From: Colius striatus
Lineage: Eukaryota > Chordata > Aves > Coliiformes > Coliidae
DNA: 64,000 nucleotides
Direction of reading: 5' to 3'
NCBI RefSeq assembly: GCF_028858725.1
Contig: NC_084769.1
Location: 10,479,501-10,543,500, forward strand
In this document: piece by piece, positions 1-10,256 of the stretch
How the letters are laid out: the number at the start of each line of letters is the position of its first letter
How positions within the stretch are numbered: the stretch's first letter is position 1
Translations under genes and position numbers: made by a program
The notes under the pieces: model-generated
What the model saw: the letters and a program-made list of their open reading frames with translations, nothing else
The model's database searches: none
What the model was told of the DNA's origin: nothing

Positions 1-507
1 AGCTCACTGGGGGTTTTCTATATGTCCCTGCTCTCAAGACTGGGAGGCTACACAGAAATGTAGGGGACTGTTGGGACTGGCTTTCTGCTGTCCACTGGCA
101 GCACCTGGAGAGCAAACCCCATGATGTAGATCTTCCTGCAAGTACTTTGGGAAATACCACGGCTGCTTCTGGAGAAGCAAAGCTTCTGGAGATAGCAAAG
201 GCTATCAGAGATATCAGTTTACAGGTAGTAGTGAGAATAAGTAGTGAGAATGAGTGGATGGGATTTTGCAAGTGTCATTTTTTAAGTCACACATTAGGAA
301 GACTTTGCTGTATGTTATCCTACTTTTCTTTCCATGTTTCTTCTACATACTCTTAGTCACGTCAGGTGGTCCATTGTACAAGGGGATGGAGCCCTCATAT
401 CTCTGACTCACCCAATTCAGGAAAAAAGCTCATAACTGGACTTTCCCCAAAACAGATGTAAAATATTTGCTTTTCTTTCTTTCTTTCTTTTTTCTAATTG
501 GGAACAG
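1..507 (+). other. MARCO: MARCO intron (left part outside window)
   Basis: No coding exon is visible here. It ends in a pyrimidine-rich tract (TTTCTTTC repeats, about 470-494) and an AG acceptor at 506-507 that leads into a collagen-type exon. The remaining MARCO exons (cytoplasmic tail, transmembrane segment, coiled-coil spacer and most of the collagen stalk) must lie left of position 1. The open frame at 147-356 has no resemblance to collagen or to any protein I know and is treated as chance. Confidence 0.6.
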
Positions 508-549
508 GTTCCCCAGGAATGAAAGGGAGCAAAGGTGAAAAGGGAGAAG
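508..549 (+). CDS. MARCO: MARCO collagenous exon (42 nt)
   Basis: A short exon between a clean acceptor (GGAACAG before 508) and a GT donor at 550-551. It starts with the last two bases of a Gly codon and ends with the first base of the next, so both flanking introns are phase 1. Translated in that phase it gives uninterrupted Gly-X-Y triplets (GSP GMK GSK GEK GE), rich in Lys and Glu. MARCO carries a collagen stalk immediately before its SRCR domain and has small symmetrical collagen exons; the basic collagen helps trimerisation and polyanion binding. The phase matches the next exon exactly. Assignment to MARCO rests on the SRCR exons downstream. Confidence 0.85.
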
Positions 550-784
550 GTACTGGACTTTTATTTCTTCTTCTCTTGTCTTCTGGCGCCAAATCTGTCT
601 GAGATATGGACCAATGTCCCTCTCCTTGCATACACTGGTTAACTCATAACAGAACTGCCATGCTCTGAACTGCGGTCTGGTGTCTCCAGACCCAGGAGAG
701 GACTTTGAATTGTTCAGATTTGAGCTGTGAGTAACTTTTGGTCTCACCCTGGCTACAACTGTGGTGATGAGAACATTCACCTGA

Positions 785-1177
<393 letters not shown>

Positions 1178-1244
1178 TAGCTCATTCCTCTTGAGATGGG
1201 GGAGTTGCATGGCAATGGGGATATGTGGCTGTAAACCTGCCTGC

Positions 1245-1921
1245 AGGAAAAGGATCTGGGGGTGTTAATCAGCATAGGCTGAACATGAGCCAGCATTGTA
1301 CCCAGGTGGCCAAGAAAGCCAACGGCATCCTGGCTTGTAACAGAAATAATGTGACCAGCAGGGCCAAGGACATGATTGTCCCCCTGTACTCAGCACTGGT
1401 GAGGCCACACCTCGAGTGCTATGTTCAGTTCTGGGCCTCTCACTACAAGATGGTCATTTTGGTGCTGGAGCATGTCCAGAGATGGGCAATGAAGCTGGAG
1501 AAGGGTGTGGAGAATGTCTGATGAGGAGCAGCTGAGGGAGCTTGGGGTGTTTAGCTTGGAGAAGAGAAGTCTGAGAGGAGATATCATCACTCTCTACAAC
1601 TATCTGAAAAGAGGTTGTAGTGAGGTGGGAGTCAGTCTCTTCTCCCAAGTAATGAGTGATAAGACACGAGGAAATGAGTTTGAGTTGTGCCAGGGGAGGT
1701 TTAGATTGGAGACAAGGAAGAACTTTTTCACTAAGAGGGTTGTTAAACATTGGAATGGGCTTCCCAGGGAGCTGGTGGAGTCCTCATCCCTGGATATATT
1801 TAGAAGCTGTGTAGCTGAGGTGCTGAGGGAGGTGGTTTAGTGATGGGCTTGGTAGTGTGAGGTGAGTGGTTGGACTCTGTGATCTTAAAGGTCTTTTCCA
1901 GCCAAAATGATTCTATAGTTC
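1245..1921 (+). repeat. CR1 LINE, 3' part, sense to MARCO
   Basis: The sequence shows the standard CR1 3' end in order: the 'gccaagaaagccaacggcat' segment near 1310, 'gtactcagcactggtgaggc' near 1386, 'gagggagcttggggtgttta' near 1531, and 'tgtgatcttaaaggtctttt' near 1878. It ends in a terminal ATGATTCTATAGTTCTA tail at about 1905-1921. It is 5'-truncated and has no usable reverse transcriptase frame. The frames at 1225-1521 and 1505-1840 are broken pieces of it. The copy at 43868-44520 is of the same subfamily in the opposite orientation. Confidence 0.92.
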
Positions 1922-2046
1922 TAAGTGCTGCTTGAACTGTGCCCAAAGTCTTGATTCAAAGTCTTGCAATCTAACTGTGCAACCCAACACATGCCTGCTA
2001 TCCATGGGAGTCTCTTTGGGTCTCTTCTTTCTTTTGTCCAATGTGG

Positions 2047-2070
2047 GTTTGTTTGTTTGTTTGTTTGTTT
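2047..2070. repeat. (GTTT)n microsatellite
   Basis: About six TTTG units lie upstream of the last MARCO acceptor and form part of its T-rich tract. Confidence 0.9.
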
Positions 2071-2086
2071 CATTCATCTTCCAAAG

Positions 2087-2217
2087 GTACCGGACAAATT
2101 TGGCTTGATGACATGAACTGCAGAGGTGATGAAAGTTCGATTTTCACCTGTCCAAAGTCCGCCTGGGGTGTGAACAACTGCTCTCACAGTGAGGACGCTG
2201 GCTTGGAGTGTGTTTGA
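2087..2217 (+). CDS. MARCO: MARCO terminal coding exon, C-terminal half of SRCR
   Basis: The acceptor AAAG ends at 2086. Read in phase 1, the exon completes the domain: G-T-G-Q-I-W-L-D-D-M-N-C, then C-R-G-D-E, F-T-C-P-K, N-N-C-S-H-S-E-D-A-G, L-E-C-V and TGA at 2215-2217. It contributes four cysteines, making six in all, the number expected for a group A SRCR domain. The acidic E-D-A-G-L-E-C-V end, with almost nothing after the last cysteine, matches MARCO, where the SRCR domain is the extreme C terminus. The frame is intact across both exons, so this looks like a functional gene end. Confidence 0.93.
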
Positions 2218-3900
2218 CAGAACACAGAGGCTGCCCTGGGAACTACTGCCTGCCTCTGCTCTCTATGGGGCTTTTCTTCATAACGCAAACCCAGTTTTAT
2301 CTGTCTGTGCTTATAGTCTCTTTACCAGGCCATAAAAGTATTGACAGAGAAAGTTGAATTTCCCATAAATTGATAACGGCTGCAAGACTCACAGGTAACT
2401 TGAAACATCCCAGCTGTTGTGAAACAACTGGAGCTCAGGCACATAAGCCAGTTCACAGTTTTTCCATTTACCTGACATCAGCTCATCTGCAGTAGCTCAC
2501 AAGTGTATGACCTCTAAGTCCACAGGGGAAGTGAGATGGTCCATTTCCACTTAGTGCAGTAAAAGAGAACAGGATCAGAGTGCAGAGATGAGCAGTTATT
2601 ACAGCTGAGCTGGACAGTTCGTCTTCATCACAGCACAGTTATGAATTTGAGCATAAAGCCCCCAGTGAAGCGCATAAACCCAAGACAGTAGCTGCTCAGA
2701 CATCACCAGATGATCTCTCTGGCATGTAAACACAAATGTTCTCCAGAAATGATGCTGATCACAGATTACAGTGCAGAAATAAGTGCCTGGGATCTAGGTG
2801 CTGTACTATTCTGTGTTTTTTACCTTGACCAAGTCCTCTGTCTTTTCTGCCAGCATTTCCTAACCTGTTCCCAGGAGCAATACCCATTACGTTATGTGCT
2901 GTATAAAGCTAAGCCTTTCATACCTTCAGAAATTAGGTGCTTCAGTAAAGCAAAAGGATGACAAAAGCAATAATGGGAAAGTATCAGCTAATTAAAAATC
3001 CAGAGTGAAAATACAGTTCCTAAACCAAAAGTTTCTGTCTTAAATGAAAGTCTCGTCTGCATCTGAGATAAGAAGTGAAAGGCTTTTATTTCCTGAGGCC
3101 TGAGCCTTCCCCTTTTCCACCAGCACAGACCATTCAGCAGGTGACAAGCAGCCTGTGTCCGTGTAGCTGGGCACATCACTACAACCAGCCCACAGATAGT
3201 TGATGTAAAATGCCAGAAGTTTGTGTAAGCAACCCCACCTCTCTGCCTTAATGTTAGATACAATCATATTTGTCTACACAGCTTGGAAACTGTGTTTAGT
3301 GCTTCGGAATTGAGATACAAGTGGAGAAACAACAACAAAACTGCAGTGCTGGTAAGAGCAGCAGGTGATGGGGCATCCAGGGCTGATGTGAGTGAGAAGA
3401 CTCAGCACTGCACAGGACACGACAGTACAGTCTGCAGCAAAGTTCATCACTGTTTTGAACCAGAGGAAATGCTTGTTTCTCTCAGACCTCAGGAAAGAAA
3501 GCCGGAAAGTCCCAAGAGCTTTTGACTACCCATTCGGATGCCTTTGACAGCAAGACAATGAAGAGAGATGCTTATCCTTCTTGGTTCTGGTTTAGAGAAG
3601 GCAAGGATCACCTGCCACAAACCATGGGTGAAACCTGATGAAGGACAACTCCTTCGAAGCTGATCAAAGTAGTCAGTGGCTCATTTGAACAGAAAGAGGC
3701 AAAAGGTTTATGTTCTGTCAGTGAGTCCCACTACCACAAACAGCATGCTGAGTATCAGCACTCTGGCTAAACCAGCTATCCACAGGGCTTACACGGACAG
3801 TGCTGAGTCTGCACAGGTTTCCTTCACCTTCTTTTTTGTGGCAGCATGTAAATAAAGCATTTCCACTGTTAGGAAATAAAGGATTTGCAAACAATGTTCT
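2218..3900 (+). other. MARCO: Possible MARCO 3' UTR / downstream flank
   Basis: No coding signal is seen after the TGA. Only weak poly(A)-signal variants (CATAAA near 2324 and 2651, TATAAA near 2904) occur before the two AATAAA hexamers at 3851 and 3875, so a 3' UTR of roughly 1.7 kb is possible. The open frame at 3283-3525 has no recognisable features. Copy A of a local duplication occupies 3505-3795. Confidence 0.35.
3505..3795 (+). repeat. Direct duplication, copy A
   Basis: The segment starting near CAAGAGCTTTTGACTACCC (3513) recurs at 5024 in the same orientation. The first 137 bases differ at only about eight positions by eye. Similarity then loosens and ends near 'ggctaaaccagct' (3764 here, 5264 in copy B). 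Copy A lies just before the AATAAA pair. I recognise no transposon family in it. Confidence 0.85.
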
Positions 3901-3925
3901 TCTTTGGATATATCAGCGTGTGGTG
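3851..3925 (+). promoter_or_regulatory. Candidate poly(A) signal pair for MARCO
   Basis: AATAAA occurs at 3851-3856 and 3875-3880. A GT-rich stretch (CAGCGTGTGGTGC) follows at about 3915-3925, the usual layout of a cleavage site. Without transcripts it is not certain that MARCO uses it. Confidence 0.4.
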
Positions 3926-4499
3926 CTTACACTCCCACTGTCTCACTTTCCTTGCTAGTGGGGTATATTCCTCATCATTTTTCAGGCTGAGCATTGAGGC
4001 ACTTGATTTTTCTCACCAGGTAAAACTGCCACTGAAGGGAAAGTCATCATGACCCCAGGAATGACCCTTTGGCTGGACCTAAATTCTGATCGATCTCCTT
4101 TTTGGAGAATGGCATCCAGAAAACAGCGGTTGTGCCAGGATTAAGGGTTAGACCTGCATGTCCAAGGTAAAGGACACCAGATCCTAACCTATCTGATCCT
4201 AAATGCAGCAGGAACAAGTTGAACCCAAGTTAGAGTCCAACAGCATGGACAGAAACCAGAGCATCATGTGCTGAACCTTCTGCCCTGATCCTTCACCACC
4301 TCGCAGTGCAGACATCAGAGGGACTCCAGGAGAGACCATGCAGACCACACAGAGTTCAGTGTCAAGGACACACAACGGCATTTCCCTTGTGGGGACTAAA
4401 GGAGGGAGGCTGCAGGTGGTGGAGGGGTTACCTGTGTTAAGCCACGGCCACGCTGCAGCACAGCTCCGGGGAAGGGCTGAAGGTGGCTCAGGAGGGCGC

Positions 4500-4830
4500 T
4501 GCCAATGCCATTGTGAAATGGGAACCGGCTGACCCACGCGGCTGCCCGGCCCCGCAATGGCACAGCTGCCCGTAGCCAGACACGGAGCTAACGCGGTGCC
4601 ACCGGCGCGACGGGCCCGCGGCACGAGCCCCGATACCTTCCCGGGCTCCCGACGGTGCCGAACTACCGGGACACATCGCACATGGACGAGTATTGATTAA
4701 AAATGCTCCTTCCCGACACTAAGGGGAGCTCAAGGGCCGCCACCCGCTCCGCGGCCACGGCGTCGGGAGACCCGCGGCGCTTCCCGGCTGGGCTCGGCTC
4801 GGCTCGGCTCGGCTCGGCTCAGCACGGCTA
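4500..4830. promoter_or_regulatory. CpG-rich block without assigned gene
   Basis: CpG dinucleotides are dense here (for example CCGGCGCGACGGGCCCGCGG around 4600 and CGCGGCCACGGCGTCGGG around 4752), against an AT-rich, CpG-poor background on both sides. Such islands usually mark a promoter. No recognised first exon is visible on either strand; the frame at 4199-4681 (-) and its neighbours look like GC-driven open frames. It could be an lncRNA promoter, an alternative promoter, or a GC-rich minisatellite remnant. Confidence 0.5.
4791..4820. repeat. (GGCTC)6 tandem repeat
   Basis: Six exact GGCTC units are followed by decaying versions (AGCACGGCTAGACACGGCAC), at the right edge of the CpG-rich block. 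Confidence 0.95.
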
Positions 4831-4854
4831 GACACGGCACAGCTTGGCAAGGCA

Positions 4855-5007
4855 AAGGTCATTTGAAAGGTCAAAGGTCACAGAAACGGTCAATGGTCAT
4901 GGTAAATGTCAAAAGTCACCAAAATTCAAAGGCCATTACAAAGGTCAAAGGTCATTGAAAAAGTAAAAGGTTCTTGAAAAGGTCACCGAAAAAGTCAAAG
5001 GTCAACC
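4855..5007 (+). promoter_or_regulatory. AGGTCA half-site array with DR1 elements
   Basis: Seven perfect AGGTCA half-sites occur on one strand, starting at 4856, 4868, 4875, 4942, 4949, 4980 and 4999, with degenerate ones between (CGGTCA, TGGTCA, ATGTCA, AAGTCA). Two pairs are exact DR1 elements, AGGTCA-A-AGGTCA, at 4868-4880 and 4942-4954; a third at 4992-5004 has one mismatch. DR1 is the known site for PPAR/RXR, HNF4 and COUP-TF receptors. The array looks like an irregular minisatellite, so the motif density may come from repeat expansion rather than selection. Confidence 0.6.
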
Positions 5008-5015
5008 AAAAATCT

Positions 5016-5293
5016 AGAAAATCTCAAGAGCTTTTGACTACCCACTCGGATGCCTTTGACAGCAAGACAATGAAGAGAGATGTTTATCCTTCTTGGCTCT
5101 GGTTTAGAGGAGGCAAGGAGCGCCTGACACAAACCATGGGTGAAACCTGATGAAGGACAACTCTTTCAAAGCTGGTGGAAGCAGTTAATGGCTTATCTGC
5201 ACAGAAAGAGGGAGAAAGTTTCTGTTCTGGCTAAACTAACAACGTGCCAAGTACCAGCACTTGGGCTAAACCAGCTTTCCAAAGGACAAAACA
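5016..5293 (+). repeat. Direct duplication, copy B
   Basis: This is the second copy of the segment at 3505-3795, in the same orientation and beginning directly after the AGGTCA array. The two copies bracket about 1.2 kb containing the CpG-rich block. The ends lack clear TG...CA termini or a visible primer-binding site, so an LTR pair is not supported. Confidence 0.85.
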
Positions 5294-8200
5294 CACTTGA
5301 AGAAGGTTCATCGGGGCAGAAAGAGTAACTCGGGAAAGAAGCCTGGAAAACCCAAACTAGAGTAGTCTAGACTAAAATCTAGACTTTCCAGACTAAGCAG
5401 GATAGTAAGTGAGCAACGAATAAGCCTCTTACATCTGCAAAAAGGAGATAACCCTGAGATGCAGAGGCTGACTTTCATGTCTGCACAGTCTTCTTCCCCA
5501 AATACCCAGTTCAGTGCTATTTGACCATGGCTTTTAAGTCTCCCAACTAACCATCCTACACCACTCTAAAATAGCTATCTGTAATAGCTAATAAGGAATT
5601 GTACAGCTTTGCTTATCATTCACTCCCAGCACCAATTTAGTTAAGCAAAATGCAATTACACTGTCATGGATAAAAGGGGTACAATTAATTAAAAAGGAAT
5701 ACTTTCCCTTAGGAATGCTGTTATTTCCAGATGCTCCTATCCTCGTTCCTCACTGCTCCTCAGGATCGGAAGAGATTCAGGGTGGGTAGAATTGGAAGGG
5801 TTCAGGTATTTTGTCTCCCCATCTCAGTGACTCATGTTTCTGATGTAAGTTAGCAAGACCCTTGAGGACACAGATCTCTGGACCCTTAAAAGTAATGTCC
5901 AGCATATCTGACACTGTTCTCCCTACTTTTCCAGGATGGACATTTTGTAGGGCTGTCAGGCACCAAGCTGGGATTTCTCTCCCTTGGAGAGAAAATCAGG
6001 CTTTCTGTCAACTGTGAAGGAACAGGGATTGACCAGAGACTGTGGGATATGTGCTCTGGTTGGAAGGGTTTACCAAAATCCACTGGGAAGCAACTGAAGG
6101 AGTTTCCCCTCTGCTGTCCCTTGGGAAGGGAGGAGATGGGTACCATTGCTTGTGGACCACTGCACCAGCATCTACCCAGGCTACTGCTTCCCTGGTTGTG
6201 GAGGAACCTGTGGAGAATGTGTGCTAATAAATAAAGAACATCTATCTAATCTAAATAACAAAAAAAAAGACACAGAGGAGAAGGCTGCAGGTTGCCAGTG
6301 GAGTTTGATGAGAGGCCGAATAGCCTCAACAGAAGTCATGGGCAATTTGAAGTACTACCCAGGCACAGAGAGATGCTGAAGAGCAAATTGTTTACTAACA
6401 AAAAGCCACTTCTCCAGGTTTCCAAAGCCTGAACACATTCATAATACATCTCACCTTAGAAAAATTATTGATGACTCCAATTGCAAATGTAAAAAAGGCA
6501 ATTTCATTTGGCTCACAGCTAAGCAGTTGTTCTATCTGAGGGTTGTTCTTCTTTAAAGTACGTTAAAGCCATCACCTTAAATGTCAACTGCAATAAAAGA
6601 ATGACTTCTCTGCTCATATTATATACACATGAAAGTTTTAATATGCATCCTGGCCGTATCTGAAGATGAAATTCATCATGTAATATAGGCATCAGTAATT
6701 GTGTTTTTACTTCTCTCTTCTGAAGTCTCCTGTTTGTGGAGTGAGATCATGTTGCTACAAATCTACTGCTACATTTCTTAGCTTTTGCTGCTAAACATGG
6801 TGGCAGTCAGCACCTGACCTCAAAACCATCAGATTCATTTTTTTCTCTCTCTCTCACTTGGTGTCAGAACTGGTCATGTTTTGCCTCTTTAACTTTCTTC
6901 CCACCGGCACGGTCCAGCAAAGGCCCAACCAACCATCCAGTGCAGCACACAAGCCCAAGCTACAAACATCTCTTATCTGAGCAAAGGGACCAGTTTGGCT
7001 CTCGCTGGTACCTACATGAAGCTGGAGCATGCATCAATGCAGGTGGCTGCTCTGCCATGACACAGAGTTGAATTTAACCCAAAGTATTTAAACAAACTGT
7101 TAGTGGTAGCTCCAAATGATTATCCACTTATTTCAGTATTTGTCTTTTTCAAATGTGACCTAAAATCTATAAGTAATTAGTTATTGTACTGGCTACAGTA
7201 TTGCAAAATGCTTCCCTTCATTTCTTATTCAGACTCTGAGCTACCACTCCAAAATCATTCCAGTCACACCAGCCTTCAAAGGTCTAAATGGGGAGGAAGG
7301 GGGGCTAATGCCTTAATATCTTTGAGATTTGCAAGAATATTTGAGGATTTTCTGGGGATTCAGTTGGAGATGAAAAAAAGAAGTGTTTTGCAGGCAAATA
7401 GAGGAACTTGTGCCTCCCCTTCAAAAGAAAAGACATCCAAATGCAGAAAGATTTGAATGTTAAAGTGCTAAACAAACATTGCTATTCAACAGCAGTCTTT
7501 GTCTTTTGAGTCCTAGGTTAAAACTACTTCACAAGGACTATAAAAAGCTCCTTACTCTCTTTTGTTGAAGCTAAATGAATTTTAACAGTACCAGTTCCAG
7601 AGTGAAGTAGAATTGCCACCTAAAACTCCTTCCAAGTCACCTAGGTACCACAGCAGAGGAAGGCAGGAGGGGACTTTTGGAGTATGCAGTGTGAATGAGA
7701 AAGTAAGATTCTGGATTCACTTTGTGATGCTTTATGTAAATCCTAACAAACAAGTTGTGAAGGTGTTGGTTGCACCCCATCAGAGTACCAGCAGCATGAT
7801 GGAACACAGCTCTACAATGACCTTGAAATCCTGCTGGAGTCAAAGGATTCAGAGGGCTTTTGCAACTTGGGCCGTAAATCACTGAAGATATGAATTACTG
7901 CCTTATTAGAGCAGCTTCATAACTGTAATTCCAAATAAATACACAATTAGTCTGATCTCTTCTGATAACATGCCAACAGGTGGGAAAAAAAAAGTTGTCT
8001 CCTGCTAAGCTGGCTGGCTAGTCAAAGGAGCTGCAGCAAACTCTCACAGATGTAGAGGCCAGCAGGACAATTGCAATAATCTCATCTGACCTTCTGCATG
8101 GTGCAAGGCAGAAAAACTCACCCAGGGATTCCTGCATCTTTCTGGAACTACAGCTTGTTTTTTAGGAAAGTGCCTGGTTTGAGTTTAAAATTTTTCTGGA

Positions 8201-9814
8201 AGCAGTGAAAGCACCACATTCCTGAAAACCCACCATGTTCTTGCCACGTTTGTCATCCTGCTAGCTCCCTCCCAGTAACTCCAACCTTACTTTGTACTGA
8301 GACATCAGAAGTCAGCTGAGGTCCTTGACCTGCCAAGTGCTGTTGCCTTAAACTTGTTCAGGTAAGGTTCAAGAAAGACAAGAATTTTTCCTTTACACAG
8401 TTCACCTGTCAGGAACAAGCCCACAACCAGGTTTTGGAAGAGGTACTGTACCAGGCAAGCAGCACACCTACAAAGAAAGGCTAATGCCCTTTCTGGAAAG
8501 AGGACTATGCCAAGAGAAAACCAGAGGTGACCCTGATGGCTTTGCTTTGGCATCTGAAAGAGAATTTCTGGAAGGCTTTTTCCATGGTAGCTGGGGTTCA
8601 TGCAAGCACCAAGACTCCATCATTGCTCTGGTTGTGCAGTTGCTCTGATTTTAAAGGAGATGCTTTGACTTTACAGAGTAGAGAAGCAAGAAGTTCAGTG
8701 AGCGTGGGAGGCTCTCAACACACTTCTGAGGCCCTCCAATGCTTTTTTGGGTGGAAATAAGATCAAACTAAACTTAAGTGGCACTGTTTACATGAGTAAC
8801 AGCTAATCCCCATTACCCAGGGCTGCAAGATGAAGATCCCAGGGCTAAAAGAACAAGGGTGGGGGTTTTTTTCAGACATGAGTAAAGACTGTTGACTCAA
8901 CTTGCAGGGCTGTAAAATTTCTCCAGTAACAAGCAGGGACAGACTCCTACAGCAATGCTAGAGGGAAGGGAAATACCCTGTCTCTGAGAATCTGGTTATT
9001 TCAGTCAGCCTGGAAGAGCTGCACAACACTATAAATGGATCTGTCTGTGGTTAAGGGATAGCTGGGTGGAGGAAGAACATCCTTCACTTCTCCTGTGTTT
9101 ATACTCCAAAACTGCAAGATAAAGAGTGGGGAAGTCCCCTACTCCTGTTTACTTTGCTTCAGAGGTCTTTTGGAGTGCAAGCTGGCATGGGGAGAGAAGC
9201 ATCCCTTTATTCCAAGGACCACAGTGCCCTGGAGCACTCTGACTTTCCACTTCTTGGACTGAGAAATGTAGAAAAAAAGTCACTTTTTCAACATTTTCCT
9301 CCTGCTGTTCCCAGATGCACAATGCCACTTCTAATTACAGGCCAACGTGTCAGTTGTGACCTGCTCCAGTGTGTTGTGCTGTGATCGTGTAGGGCAGATG
9401 CAGTGCACTGAGGATGTGAGGATAAATGGTGGGGGGGGTCCTGGGTGATGAGACTTCAGCAAATGGCCTCCAAGCATCACCCAGCACATGAGATGAAGCG
9501 GAGACTTGTGACCTAGGTCATATTTGCAGCTGGTATAAATCATCATTGCCTGTTGATATCTGGGGAGCTAGATAAATTTGTTCTTGCTACAGATTCATCC
9601 CTTTTTTGTTCGTTTTTACTTTACCCAGCTCTTGCAAATGCTGAGTAGCTCCAATAAAAGCTGTTATAATATGTTATATATACTTCAGTGATTAAGACAT
9701 TTTACAAGTAACAATCTACTCTTTTTCTCCAGTATCTTCTATAATACACTTACAAAAACCTTTTCTGTGGAGTGAAACACTTCTCTACAGGGGATGTGAT
9801 TCTTATTCATGGAT
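5294..9814. other. Intergenic, no gene recognised
   Basis: Only short, unrelated open frames occur. A small palindrome (AGTCTAGACT near 5363) and an AATAAATAAAG followed by an A-rich run near 6226-6268 were noted. The latter could be the tail of an old retrocopy or a distal poly(A) site, but the sequence before it (frames around 6042-6379) resembles nothing I know. Confidence 0.6.
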
Positions 9815-10256
9815 TTTTCTGAAGAGAGTCCAGTGGAGGGCTACAAAGATGATCAAGGCACTGGAACATTTTTCTTATGAGGAAGGCTGCAGGACCTGGG
9901 GCTGTTTAGCCTGGGGAAGAGAGACTGAGGGGAGACTTCATCAACATTTATATATACCTAAACGGTGGATGTCAGGAGGATGGGTGACACTTTTTTTCTG
10001 TAGTGTCAAGCAACGGGACCAGGGTAATGGACATAAGCTGGAATACAAAAAGTTTCACTTTGACACAAGGAAAAGCTAATTTTCTGTTCAGCTGAGGGAA
10101 CCCTGGCACAGGCTGCCTGGGAAAGGTGTGCAGTCTGCTTCTCTGGACATGTTCCTGTGTGACCTGATCGAGGGGAATCTCCTTTAGCAGAGGGATTGGA
10201 CTGGATGATCTCTGGAGGTCCCTTCCAATCCCAACCATTCTGCGATTCTATGATTT
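9815..10256 (+). repeat. CR1 LINE, 3' end
   Basis: Recognisable CR1 segments appear in order: 'gtccagtggagggctacaaa' (about 9829), 'ctgtttagcctggggaagag' (about 9902), 'ccctggcacaggctgcctgg' (about 10100), 'ggactggatgatctctggag' (about 10198). A terminal CTGCGATTCTATGAT ends it at about 10241-10255. It is truncated at the 5' side and has small internal changes that stop every frame. Confidence 0.93.

Noticed and set aside
1505..1840. 111-codon frame in the MARCO intron
   Set aside because: It falls entirely within a CR1 3' end and matches the copy at 43868-44520.
4199..4681. 160-codon minus frame over the CpG-rich block
   Set aside because: Composition follows local GC content, and no domain or splice context is visible.
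3505..5293. Interpretation of the direct repeats as LTRs of a provirus
   Set aside because: No TG...CA ends, primer-binding site, polypurine tract or gag/pol similarity is visible between them.
6146..6379. Cys-rich frame followed by AATAAATAAAG and an A-rich run, considered as a retrocopy
   Set aside because: The Cys pattern matches no family I know, and the A-run is short and interrupted.
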